From Candidatus Tayloriibacteriota bacterium (lineage in GTDB: Bacteria; Patescibacteriota; Minisyncoccia; Phycocordibacterales; PALSA-1337): a DNA stretch of 8,343 nucleotides. Every line of letters starts with the position of its first letter. Positions within the stretch are counted from its first letter, which is position 1. The translations under genes were made by a program, and so were the position numbers. The notes under the pieces were generated by a model. That model saw nothing but the letters and a program-made list of their open reading frames with translations. It had not been told where the DNA came from and ran no database searches. This document shows positions 1 to 5,806 of the stretch, one piece after another. The stretch spans positions 1 through 8,343 of the forward strand of contig JAHFMB010000039.1 in the NCBI GenBank assembly GCA_023269245.1. The letters are read 5' to 3'.

Positions 1-648
1 CTTTTTGTTGCCGTTGCTGTTTTTGTTGTGATTGCCGCCTCTGCTGCACGGGCCGAGGGTTTGGGTGCAGGAGTTACTGGATCAGTTAAGACGGACCTAC
101 GCGTACCGGTAGGCGTACAAGTTGATACAGACGTAGATGCTGACGTTGAGGTACGTTCCAATATGCGTTCAACAACTACCAACGGGTATGAACGTTCAAT
201 CGAAGCTCGGACAGGTGTAACGGGTAATGCTACTTCAGCCATGGTACGCGAACGTAATGAAGAGCGCGCAAGCATTCGCGAGGATAGTCGCCTTGAAGTC
301 GCCTCATCAAGCGATGATCAAGTTGAGGTTAGCTACAAATTGCCAGCAAAGTTTCTCGGACTATTTTCTACCAATCTACGAACCACTGCCCACGTTGAAC
401 TCAATCAGGCTGGTAAAGCTACGGGTCAAAATCAGGTAACCGTCAAATTCCCTTGGTATCGCTTCCTCTTCAGTCTTGATGATTCCGCACAGGCTGATGT
501 CCTGCAAAACGCCATCAAAGCCAATGTTGAAGCTGATGCCACGGCCGGTATTTCAACAAAAGAGGGTAAAGAGCGTACAATTAACATTATTGGATCGCTA
601 CTCAAGTCTATTCGGGCAAGCACAGATGCTTCTGCGGGTGTAAAATAG
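1..648 (+). CDS. Secreted protein of unknown function, 5' end outside the window
   Basis: The frame is open from base 1, so the true start lies upstream. A GTG at 28 falls inside the hydrophobic signal-peptide core (LFVAVAVFVVIAASAARA) and is unlikely to be the start. An AxA-type cleavage site (ARA|EG) follows, predicting export. The mature part, about 190 residues, has a Val/Asp-rich stretch (about 25-50 from base 1), a charged Arg/Glu-rich segment, and a better-structured C-terminal half with KLPAKFLGLFS and VKFPWYRFLFS. The paired KxPAKFLGLF...WYRFLF pattern resembles conserved hypothetical exported proteins I associate with Parcubacteria; that is recall, not a search. It ends with TAG 40 nt before the DUF1761 gene, so co-transcription is possible. 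No enzyme motif or cysteine is visible and the function is unknown. The coding call is solid; the family assignment is weak. Confidence 0.8.
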   Translation, partial: LFVAVAVFVVIAASAARAEGLGAGVTGSVKTDLRVPVGVQVDTDVDADVEVRSNMRSTTTNGYERSIEARTGVTGNATSAMVRERNEERASIREDSRLEVASSSDDQVEVSYKLPAKFLGLFSTNLRTTAHVELNQAGKATGQNQVTVKFPWYRFLFSLDDSAQADVLQNAIKANVEADATAGISTKEGKERTINIIGSLLKSIRASTDASAGVK

Positions 649-688
649 AGTCAAAAGTATTTACATTATTAATGATTTTCTAACTAGT

Positions 689-1111
689 ATGTTCACCATC
701 AACTTTCTAGCCGTCCTCGTCGCCGCACTCGCAGCCTTTATTCTTGGCTTCCTGTTCCACGGTCCGGTCACCGGCAAACTATGGATGAAGCTCGCTGATA
801 TTCACCCGACCGGCAATGAGAAGCTCGGAGACATGGTCCCGCAAATGCTGTGGAATCTACTCTCAAATCTGGTAACAGCACTTGGCGTTGCCATAATCTA
901 TGCCTTCGCCGCAACGTCTCCATCATTAAGCGATACAGGGCTCTGGGGAGCGGTGCTTATTTCTCTCGTAGTTTGGCTTGGTTTTCTCGTCACTTCTTCA
1001 TCAATTGAAGTTATATGGATGGGTCGCAAGGCAAAGTTGTGGTTGTTTGAATGTGGATGTTCGCTGATTGTGATGTTTGTCGTAGGACTTATTATCGGTG
1101 CGTGGAGGTAA
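689..1111 (+). CDS. DUF1761-like four-helix membrane protein
   Basis: A 140-residue integral membrane protein with four predicted helices at about 4-24, 53-74, 85-104 and 117-138. The N-terminus (NFLAVLVAALAAFILGFLFHGPVTGKLWMKL, around residues 5-35) matches the usual DUF1761 opening: an Asn-x-x-Ala-Val-Leu-Val-Ala-Ala helix, then a (Y/F)-H-G-P turn and a K-x-W-M segment. The length fits the family (about 130-150 aa). DUF1761 has no established function, so none is assigned. The ATG at 689 begins right at the first helix and no in-frame alternative is better. There is no Shine-Dalgarno; the upstream bases are A/T-rich. It lies 40 nt after the secreted-protein gene on the same strand and 157 nt before the next gene. 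Confidence 0.75.
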   Translation: MFTINFLAVLVAALAAFILGFLFHGPVTGKLWMKLADIHPTGNEKLGDMVPQMLWNLLSNLVTALGVAIIYAFAATSPSLSDTGLWGAVLISLVVWLGFLVTSSSIEVIWMGRKAKLWLFECGCSLIVMFVVGLIIGAWR

Positions 1112-1145
1112 TTCATCCTTTCGTATTCATGAGTGATCGACGTAC

Positions 1146-1259
1146 GACGCGCTCTGGACGCGCTGTGTTTTAGAACATATATAAAATATAAAATCAAGTA
1201 ATAACCTGATTCGTGCCTCGTTACTATCTATAAAGGTCGTATTAGCAATCGAGTAATAT
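1146..1259 (+). promoter_or_regulatory. A/T-rich intergenic segment with candidate promoter for the 154-aa gene
   Basis: The gap between the DUF1761 gene and the 154-aa gene starts with a tandem 8-mer (GACGCGCT at 1146 and 1157) that forms no convincing hairpin. An A/T-rich block follows (about 1170-1200). A -10-like TAATAT lies at 1254-1259; initiation about 7 nt further would give only about a 3-nt leader before the ATG at 1269. There is no good -35 and no Shine-Dalgarno. This is a weak call made by position and composition. Confidence 0.35.
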
Positions 1260-1268
1260 GTATCTTAT

Positions 1269-1733
1269 ATGAAATCATTATTATTTACTATCGCTATCAT
1301 GGCATTCTTGTCGGTAGCTATTGTTACCCCATTGTCTGCCTCAGCGCAGGTGCCGGCTGTCATGCCGACTCTCTACAATCAGAATGGTGTGGCGGTTAAC
1401 ACCAATAATACTGCGCCTCTTCCGGCAGGGTATTATTACCTTCAGCCGAGCGCTCTTGCTTCATCGCGGGTGTATTACTATGGCAATGGAACGTATTATG
1501 ATGAGTCAACGCATTTGTTTGGTGGAAACGTAACCAATCCAAACGGCGTAGCGGGAGTTTCTCTCGGTTACGCGGCCGTGACGAGTATGATTGTCTCAAG
1601 TCCAGGGGTTCCGAGCACGGGTGCTGGCGGCGGTGCGCCAACCTTATGGTCAATCGTGATTGCGTCGGCGGCAGTCCTTGTTGCTGGCGGGGCGTACTTC
1701 ATGAATCGCCGCCTCATCACGGTTAATTCATAA
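1269..1733 (+). CDS. Small exported Tyr-rich protein with sortase-like C-terminal sorting signal
   Basis: 154 residues. The signal peptide is residues 1-26 (hydrophobic core, ASA|Q cleavage). The mature region is short, rich in Tyr, Asn and Gly (GYYYLQP, RVYYYGNG, TYYDES at about 54-80) and lacks recognised domains. The C-terminus has the three parts of a cell-wall sorting signal: V-P-S-T-G at 114-118 followed by AGGG, a hydrophobic helix at about 126-144, and a short basic end (NRR, 146-148). V replaces the first L of LPxTG. A sortase gene begins 66 nt downstream, which supports the reading as substrate plus enzyme, though direct evidence of processing is absent. Otherwise it would simply be a type I membrane protein with a tiny ectodomain. 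ATG 1269 is chosen because the signal peptide starts there; no Shine-Dalgarno is present. Confidence 0.8.
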   Translation: MKSLLFTIAIMAFLSVAIVTPLSASAQVPAVMPTLYNQNGVAVNTNNTAPLPAGYYYLQPSALASSRVYYYGNGTYYDESTHLFGGNVTNPNGVAGVSLGYAAVTSMIVSSPGVPSTGAGGGAPTLWSIVIASAAVLVAGGAYFMNRRLITVNS

Positions 1734-1742
1734 GATCCTTCG

Positions 1743-1773
1743 CAACAAACGCCGGTCGTTCCGGCGTTTGTTG
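1743..1773 (+). terminator. Strong hairpin between candidate substrate and sortase
   Basis: A perfect 13-bp inverted repeat (1743-1755 pairing with 1761-1773) with the 5-nt loop TCGTT, starting 10 nt after the stop of the 154-aa gene. The 3' side is G/T-rich (ttgttggttgg) rather than a clean T-run, so it may be an inefficient terminator or an mRNA-stabilising hairpin that lowers sortase expression relative to its substrate. The hairpin is certain from the sequence; the role is inferred. Confidence 0.65.
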
Positions 1774-1782
1774 GTTGGACAG

Positions 1783-1788
1783 CATAAT
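1783..1788 (+). promoter_or_regulatory. Candidate -10 box of the sortase gene
   Basis: CATAAT (5 of 6 matches to TATAAT) lies 10 nt before the ATG at 1799, just after the hairpin. No -35 match is seen. If used, it would give the sortase its own promoter and about a 4-nt leader. Confidence 0.35.
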
Positions 1789-1798
1789 TACAACTCAT

Positions 1799-2392
1799 AT
1801 GGACATGAAATCATTTATAAACGCGGTAATCATAATATGTATACTGGTGGCAGCTGCAGTGCTTGCCCGTGCCTTTGCCCAAGCGAAAGCGAACAATCCG
1901 GTCGACAGCCAAGAATCCATCAAGATTGCTGCTTCGGATGCCCCTGCCCGCATATTAATACCGTCAATAGGGGTTGATGCCGCTATACAGCATGTTGGCA
2001 CTACTTCCCAAGGTAATATCGGCGTGCCGACCAATTTCAAAGATGTGGCATGGTACGCAAAAGGGGTCATCCCGGGACATTCTGGACAAGCAGTCATGGA
2101 TGGTCATTATGATGATAATTTTGGCAGACAAGCAGTATTTGGCCGTCTAGCCAAGACCCGCGTAGGCGATGAGGTATACATCAAGACTCAAGGTGGTACG
2201 ACGCTTCGTTTTAAGGTCACCGGTGTTGAAATGCTTGAAACGGATCATATTCCGGCATACCGGCTTTTTCCTCCTTCGCCGTCGGCCGACACTCCCTCAA
2301 CAGTAGTCCTCATAACATGCGCCGGCCGCTGGGTAGCTCTGAGCAAGACGTATGACAAGAGGGTATTTGTGACGGCGACACTGGCAAAATAG
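1799..2392 (+). CDS. Membrane-anchored sortase (class E/F-like)
   Basis: A cysteine transpeptidase that would cut a sorting signal and attach the protein to a cell-surface acceptor, acting on the outer face of the membrane. From ATG 1799 it is 197 aa: an N-terminal anchor helix at about 5-22, a short linker, and the sortase domain at about 48-195. It starts with RILIPSIGVDA, has the catalytic His in MDGHYDD (H103), the catalytic Cys in LITCAG (C174), and the Arg in DKRVF (R188). The GVIPGHSGQAVMDGH stretch and compact size resemble the class E/F housekeeping-like sortases rather than class A or pilin class C; the class is uncertain. The frame is open back to a TTG at 1775, but ATG 1799 (or 1805) places the basic residue and helix normally. 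It lies just after a likely substrate. Confidence 0.9.
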   Translation: MDMKSFINAVIIICILVAAAVLARAFAQAKANNPVDSQESIKIAASDAPARILIPSIGVDAAIQHVGTTSQGNIGVPTNFKDVAWYAKGVIPGHSGQAVMDGHYDDNFGRQAVFGRLAKTRVGDEVYIKTQGGTTLRFKVTGVEMLETDHIPAYRLFPPSPSADTPSTVVLITCAGRWVALSKTYDKRVFVTATLAK

Positions 2393-2402
2393 GCCTTTAT
2401 AC

Positions 2403-2416
2403 CCCCTGGAAAGGGG
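2403..2416 (+). other. Small GNRA-type hairpin after the sortase
   Basis: CCCCT-GGAA-AGGGG forms a 5-bp stem with a GGAA (GNRA-type) loop 10 nt after the sortase stop. No T-run follows, so it is not a convincing terminator on its own; it may mark the mRNA 3' end. The function is inferred and weak. Confidence 0.35.
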
Positions 2417-2439
2417 CCATTCCCTATATTTGAACAAAA

Positions 2440-2448
2440 TGCTATGAT
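2440..2448 (+). promoter_or_regulatory. Extended -10 promoter of the SWIB gene
   Basis: TGC-TATGAT is an extended -10 (TGN plus 5/6 match to TATAAT). A weak -35 (TTCCCT, 3/6) lies 17 nt upstream at 2420-2425. Initiation near 2455 gives a leader of about 25 nt before the ATG at 2480. Confidence 0.5.
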
Positions 2449-2479
2449 ATCTCCGTTATCAAGTCATAATCATATAACT

Positions 2480-2734
2480 ATGGCAAAAGAAAATTCAGCG
2501 TTTATGAAGCCTCTCAATGTCAGTGAAGATCTCGCTGCTGTTGTCGGCAAGGGCCCGTTGCCTCGCTCGGAAGTCGTCAAGAAGCTCTGGGTGTACATCA
2601 AGGGCAAGAATCTCCAGGATCCGAAGAATAAGCGCAACATCAATGCTGATGCTGCTCTCAAGAAGGTGTTCGGCGGCAAGGATGTCGTCAACATGTTCGA
2701 GATGACCAAGCTCGTTTCAAAGCATCTCTCGTAG
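2480..2734 (+). CDS. Stand-alone SWIB/MDM2-domain protein
   Basis: 84 residues, almost entirely one SWIB domain (about 9-83). Diagnostic segments are LPRSEVVKKLWVYIKGKNLQDPKNKR (about 27-52), INADAALKKVF (54-64) and MFEMTKLVSKHL (72-83), the classic LWxYIKxxxLQDPxxKRxI...F...MFxMxKxxxxHL pattern. In eukaryotes the fold serves chromatin-remodelling complexes and MDM2; bacterial stand-alone copies, known in Chlamydiae and several other phyla, are thought to bind DNA or nucleoid proteins, without a settled role. Basic residues are plentiful, consistent with nucleic-acid association. The start is ATG 2480 (MAKENSAF): the longer open frame to 2444 would place translated sequence across the promoter. 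It is monocistronic, between an extended -10 promoter and a strong terminator. Confidence 0.93.
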   Translation: MAKENSAFMKPLNVSEDLAAVVGKGPLPRSEVVKKLWVYIKGKNLQDPKNKRNINADAALKKVFGGKDVVNMFEMTKLVSKHLS

Positions 2735-2753
2735 TTTTCACTTCAGTTCACCC

Positions 2754-2782
2754 AAAAAAGCCGGTATCGACACGGCTTTTTT
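2754..2782 (+). terminator. Bidirectional intrinsic terminator
   Basis: A6-GCCG (2754-2763) pairs with CGGC-T6 (2773-2782) around a 9-nt loop. The T-run on + ends the SWIB transcript. On the minus strand the complementary T-run follows the same stem, 15 nt beyond the stop of the convergent M15 peptidase gene. It is placed exactly between two convergent genes. Confidence 0.9.
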
Positions 2783-2796
2783 GCTATGCCCGTTAA

Positions 2797-3693
2797 CTAT
2801 TCAAAGAAATTGACCAAATACTCATCAATCCTGCGTTGGTCCATATCATAGAAATGCATATTCTGGTTGAAAAGGTAGGTGGCAAGCTTTACACCAACAT
2901 AGCGCCAGTGCCATGGTTCAAAGACATAGAATGAATTATTTTCAGGATATGAAAGCACAAAGCCGTATTTGTACGCATTTGCCTTGAGCCAGCTGTAGGC
3001 CAGTGTGCCATCAAATCCGTCGAGCCGCCCACTGAGTCCGGTGGTTGTGAGGTCCACGGTCGTACCGAGCTGGTGCTCGGAGTATCCTTGGTCCGCTGAA
3101 AATTGGTTGGCGGATCCTGCTCCGTACACAGTGGTGTAGACACCTTTGAGGGCCTGCTGTTCATTGAATGATCGATATGCCGATTCGACATAGATTCGGA
3201 TGCTGTTCTTTGCCGCATCGCTCAACAGTGACTCGAGATGCGGCCAAATGTCGGCATGCATCTTCAATACCTTCGAATCGCTATACCTGTATGCCGAAGG
3301 GATTTCAGTCAGCCGCGCTGGGGCATAGTGCTCGTTCAGGAAAAATACCTTTGAATATTTCTGCAGGAGTTGCGGATCGGTTTTGCTCAATTTTTGCAAT
3401 GTTTGCACGGTGTTTGAGACGGTACCGACCTGTTCCTGATAGGTGCCGAGCTGTTGCTTGATGGTGCCGACGTTCTGGCGCTCTTGGCTGATCTCGCCCG
3501 ACAGGTTGACGAGATTGGTTATCATAGATTGTTGCAGCACGCTGGTAGTAGACGCGAGTACCTCGACGGTCCGTGACAACGTAGTAAGGCGGCTCTGGAC
3601 AAGATGAATACCGATGATGCTGTAGCAGGCAACTGCAATTAGGACAAGCAATGGAATCCCGTACCAGAGCACATGCGGGCGTTTAATAGACAT
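2797..3693 (-). CDS. Membrane-anchored coiled-coil M15 D-alanyl-D-alanine carboxypeptidase (VanY-like)
   Basis: A zinc peptidase of the VanY/M15B type, expected to remove the terminal D-Ala from peptidoglycan stem peptides outside the membrane. From ATG 3693 it is 298 aa: an anchor helix at about 9-32, a coiled-coil-like Gln/Thr-rich stalk at about 33-104, then the M15 domain. The signature SEHQLGTTVDLT gives zinc ligands H207 and D214; EPWHWR gives the catalytic Glu (E259) and third ligand H262; ESAYRSFNEQQ carries the substrate-side Arg (R174). All key residues are present, so it should be active. The frame extends to a TTG at 3711, but a TATAAT box covers that region, so ATG 3693 is preferred. 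Its tail of about 30 residues beyond WHWRYVG is acidic/aromatic. The stalk may hold the enzyme away from the membrane in the wall layer. Confidence 0.93.
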   Translation of the reverse strand: MSIKRPHVLWYGIPLLVLIAVACYSIIGIHLVQSRLTTLSRTVEVLASTTSVLQQSMITNLVNLSGEISQERQNVGTIKQQLGTYQEQVGTVSNTVQTLQKLSKTDPQLLQKYSKVFFLNEHYAPARLTEIPSAYRYSDSKVLKMHADIWPHLESLLSDAAKNSIRIYVESAYRSFNEQQALKGVYTTVYGAGSANQFSADQGYSEHQLGTTVDLTTTGLSGRLDGFDGTLAYSWLKANAYKYGFVLSYPENNSFYVFEPWHWRYVGVKLATYLFNQNMHFYDMDQRRIDEYLVNFFE

Positions 3694-3699
3694 GGGAGC

Positions 3700-3705
3700 A
3701 TTATA
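3700..3705 (-). promoter_or_regulatory. Consensus -10 box, predicted leaderless start of the M15 gene
   Basis: The minus strand carries a perfect TATAAT ending 6 nt before the ATG at 3693. With standard spacing, transcription would start on the A of the start codon. The -35 is poor (TATCCA, 3/6, at 17-nt spacing). There is no room for a Shine-Dalgarno downstream of this box. Confidence 0.6.
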
Positions 3706-3741
3706 ATCCAAGACTCGTCATTTGGATACTATTCATCAACA

Positions 3742-3747
3742 TTGACA
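3742..3747 (+). promoter_or_regulatory. Consensus -35 TTGACA upstream of the orphan gene
   Basis: This is a perfect TTGACA. At 17-nt spacing the -10 would be TAGGTT (3765-3770, 3/6), starting transcription near 3777, which would leave out the mini-ORF start at 3772. A TGG-TATATG (3750-3758) also resembles an extended -10. The real start site cannot be decided from the sequence. Confidence 0.35.
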
Positions 3748-3757
3748 TGTGGTATAT

Positions 3758-3764
3758 GGAGGAG
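3758..3764 (+). promoter_or_regulatory. Strong Shine-Dalgarno GGAGGAG before a 19-codon ORF
   Basis: GGAGGAG with 7-nt spacing to ATG 3772 is the only near-perfect Shine-Dalgarno found before a start codon in this window; the other genes have weak or no motif. It therefore argues that the short ORF is translated. Confidence 0.55.
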
Positions 3765-3771
3765 TAGGTTT

Positions 3772-3831
3772 ATGCCAGTGTTCCTCAGTTTTCAATCAAA
3801 CATTTCAATCCTAACCCAGGACTTCAGATGA
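3772..3831 (+). CDS. Possible 19-aa leader ORF overlapping the next gene by ATGA
   Basis: Reads MPVFLSFQSNISILTQDFR then TGA. The stop overlaps the ATG of the downstream 196-aa gene as ATGA (3828-3831), the classic translational-coupling arrangement. It has the window's strongest Shine-Dalgarno. There are no regulatory codon runs (no Trp, His, Cys or Arg cluster) and no clear terminator/antiterminator pair, so it does not look like an amino-acid attenuator. It could be a coupling leader, a small protein, or chance. The position of the promoter is unclear and may exclude its start codon. Confidence 0.4.
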   Translation: MPVFLSFQSNISILTQDFR

Positions 3832-4418
3832 CCAAAAAATTCATCATTGTTGTGTCGGTGCCGGAATCAGAAAATGGTCGTGCAGAATGGGCCGAACGAG
3901 TCCGTGCAATCATCGTGGGCGCCACCATCTTTGTGCGTGCGAGCGCAAAGGAATGTAGCGACACGCGTGCAGATATCAACGGCGCACAGGTGGTCGATAT
4001 CATCAAGCTATCCGCTCAAAATCTTATCGCCAACATGCAGCATTTCGCCTTCGGCTATGCCGCCAATGGCTTCGGACTTCTGATGGTCCCGCGGAATTTG
4101 GTGCGTGAAGCATTGTGCGCCGAAGAAGCGGACTGTCTGGCGGTTCCGTGCGGCACCGACAACCGCCCGCAATCGGCTCGCCCGGTTCGCTCCCATGAGG
4201 AGTTGTGCGCTCTCATTGGGGAGCCTGTTGGTACAGGACCGGAGCTCTTGGCGCCGCGATCTGCGCGATCTCTGGGCTCATCGGCAATCGCTACGCCCAC
4301 CGCTCCTTCATTGCAACTGAAGCCGGCGCTTTCCGCCTCTCAAGTCGGCCAGCGGTCGGGTGTTTCACTGGAAGTATGTCGCGAGCACAGGCTCGGCGAA
4401 GCCGTTGTTGCCGCTTGA
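3828..4418 (+). CDS. Orphan 196-aa protein of unknown function
   Basis: I do not recognise a family. The N-terminal 95 residues look like a folded soluble domain: a beta-like opening KKFIIVVSVPE, a helix with EWAERVRAIIVG, and a segment LIANMQHFAFGYAANGFGLLMVP. Cysteines are scattered (about residues 43, 97, 103, 108, 127) without a metal-binding spacing. The last 70 or so residues are Ser/Ala/Pro-rich and look unstructured. No signal peptide is evident. ATG 3828 has AGGA at a 6-nt spacing and is coupled to the mini-ORF by ATGA. Another frame (4205-4429) covers the C-terminal part with C-ending codons and a more protein-like sequence (AISGLIGNRYAHRSFIATEA), so a frameshift near 4200-4240 is possible. 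A strong terminator follows both stops. Confidence 0.6.
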   Translation: MTKKFIIVVSVPESENGRAEWAERVRAIIVGATIFVRASAKECSDTRADINGAQVVDIIKLSAQNLIANMQHFAFGYAANGFGLLMVPRNLVREALCAEEADCLAVPCGTDNRPQSARPVRSHEELCALIGEPVGTGPELLAPRSARSLGSSAIATPTAPSLQLKPALSASQVGQRSGVSLEVCREHRLGEAVVAA

Positions 4419-4437
4419 ATGCGTTCTAATCTTTCAC

Positions 4438-4467
4438 GAGTCGTGGCTATGCCGCGACTCATTTTTT
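4438..4467 (+). terminator. Intrinsic terminator of the orphan gene
   Basis: A 10-bp stem with one G-U wobble (4438-4447 with 4451-4460), triloop TAT, then ATTTTTT. It begins 20 nt after the TGA of the 196-aa gene. On the minus strand no T-run follows the stem, so it is one-directional. Confidence 0.9.
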
Positions 4468-4496
4468 ATATAAGTACCTAGATACATCCTCATACC

Positions 4497-5801
4497 TTAC
4501 TCTTTTTTCTTTCCACGTTTCGGTGGATTCTCAAGACGCTCGAGTTTTTTTGCATTGGTGATAATGCCCCAAATTGTTCGAAGATGTCGTGCGATATGGT
4601 GTCCATAGAAATAGTGAATAAGGCCGATCGCTATCAGGAGGAGTACGATAATCAGCAGAATGGATGTGGCATGATTTTTTATAAATAAAGTAAATACAAA
4701 CGGGGTACTAACATCAAGGGACGCGTCCTGAACGTTGCCCGCACGGTCAAATGCACGAACGATCAGGCGTGCATGTTGGACGGTCTCAAACGGTATTTGA
4801 TACGGGCTCTCGGTACGGAAAAAGGCTGGTGATTCGGTGGCGGGCTTGCTTTTGTCAATGACGCCAACTTCATAGTGATCCACACCGGACAGTGCATCGG
4901 TGGTGAAGAATGAAACCAGAGCACGATTGATTACCGCGGCGGTGATGTAATTGATCTCTGGAGTGAATTGTGCTGGCGGCTCGGTATCCACCTTGAATTC
5001 ATAATGTGTTGTTGCGCCCCACACATTATTTTTGAGGGCTTTGACATGGAAATACCAGGTGCCATCGCCGACGTTCTCATATGATTGGATGGTGCCTGCG
5101 GTTTTGACTGTATTGTCAGGGATGGTGTTCGGTTTGTTGTCGAATGCGGTACTATATCCAGTTATACCTGGTTCTGCATTCCAGATAAAGGAAGGACTAT
5201 TGTTGTTGTACCAGTGGTCGTGAAATGGGTGTGTCTCTGATGTGACCGTTACTCCGCCTGGTGGCGTAGCTACCACGGTGTATCGGACGCGATTTGATTC
5301 GTACATGGCCGGCGATCCGACGCCGTCGCTCACGAGAACACGTGAGGTACTGCGCAGGGTGAGCTCGCTTGTTCCCACACGCTTTGCTTCAAAGGTAATA
5401 GTGGCGATCAACCCTGAGCTCGTGGTAATACCTCGGGGTATGCCGCCGATAAACGTGAGTGTACCGTTGGTGTTGTCGTAGGAAGGTGCCTCGATCCAGA
5501 GTCCAATGATTGATGATCCACCAGAAGGTTTGACGACGCTCAGTACTTGCGGATTGAATGAGATGTGTAGTTCGAGCGCGCCAATGTTACTCCCTTTGGT
5601 GTTGAGATAAATGGGTACCTCGAAAGTTGATCCTTGAGTAAATGTTCCTGATATTGGGGAGAATGAAATTTCAGTTTTCGGTACTGCATCCGACGCATTT
5701 ATGTTGACGACTTGTAGTTCAGCATGGGCAGGGGTGTGGCATACAAAAAACGCCATGAGGCATATGAATGACAGTGATCCAATGAATCGCAATGATCTCA
5801 T
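4497..5801 (-). CDS. Secreted cohesin-domain and Ig-like protein with C-terminal membrane anchor
   Basis: 434 aa from ATG 5801. The signal peptide is about 1-27 (AHA|EL). Residues about 42-175 match a cohesin fold: ISFSPISGTFTQGSTFEVPIYLN..., then an SFNPQVLSVV strand and an ATITFEAKR strand near the end. Next is an Ig/FN3-like module (about 188-273) that starts THPFHDHWYNNNSPSFIW and ends TTHYEFKVDTEPP, then a second Ig-like module (about 275-365, SGVDHYEVGVID and VRAFDRAGN). A single helix (378-400) and a basic cytoplasmic tail (RGKKKE) anchor it. Cohesins bind dockerins or act as general adhesion modules; no dockerin is encoded here. A TTG at 5810 would overlap the DoxX stop; ATG 5801, 5 nt past it, starts the signal peptide properly. 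It is the second gene of an operon. Confidence 0.88.
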   Translation of the reverse strand: MRSLRFIGSLSFICLMAFFVCHTPAHAELQVVNINASDAVPKTEISFSPISGTFTQGSTFEVPIYLNTKGSNIGALELHISFNPQVLSVVKPSGGSSIIGLWIEAPSYDNTNGTLTFIGGIPRGITTSSGLIATITFEAKRVGTSELTLRSTSRVLVSDGVGSPAMYESNRVRYTVVATPPGGVTVTSETHPFHDHWYNNNSPSFIWNAEPGITGYSTAFDNKPNTIPDNTVKTAGTIQSYENVGDGTWYFHVKALKNNVWGATTHYEFKVDTEPPAQFTPEINYITAAVINRALVSFFTTDALSGVDHYEVGVIDKSKPATESPAFFRTESPYQIPFETVQHARLIVRAFDRAGNVQDASLDVSTPFVFTLFIKNHATSILLIIVLLLIAIGLIHYFYGHHIARHLRTIWGIITNAKKLERLENPPKRGKKKE

Positions 5802-5806
5802 GGTTC

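Noticed and set aside
1146..1164. Tandem GACGCGCT as a repeat array or terminator
   Set aside because: Only two copies 11 nt apart, and no stable stem or T-run; probably chance.
1112..1268. tRNA or small RNA in the intergenic gap
   Set aside because: No cloverleaf, T-loop GTTCGANNC or terminator structure can be drawn.
1775..1798. TTG start giving an 8-residue longer sortase
   Set aside because: The TTG start falls right beside the hairpin, and ATG 1799 places the anchor helix correctly.
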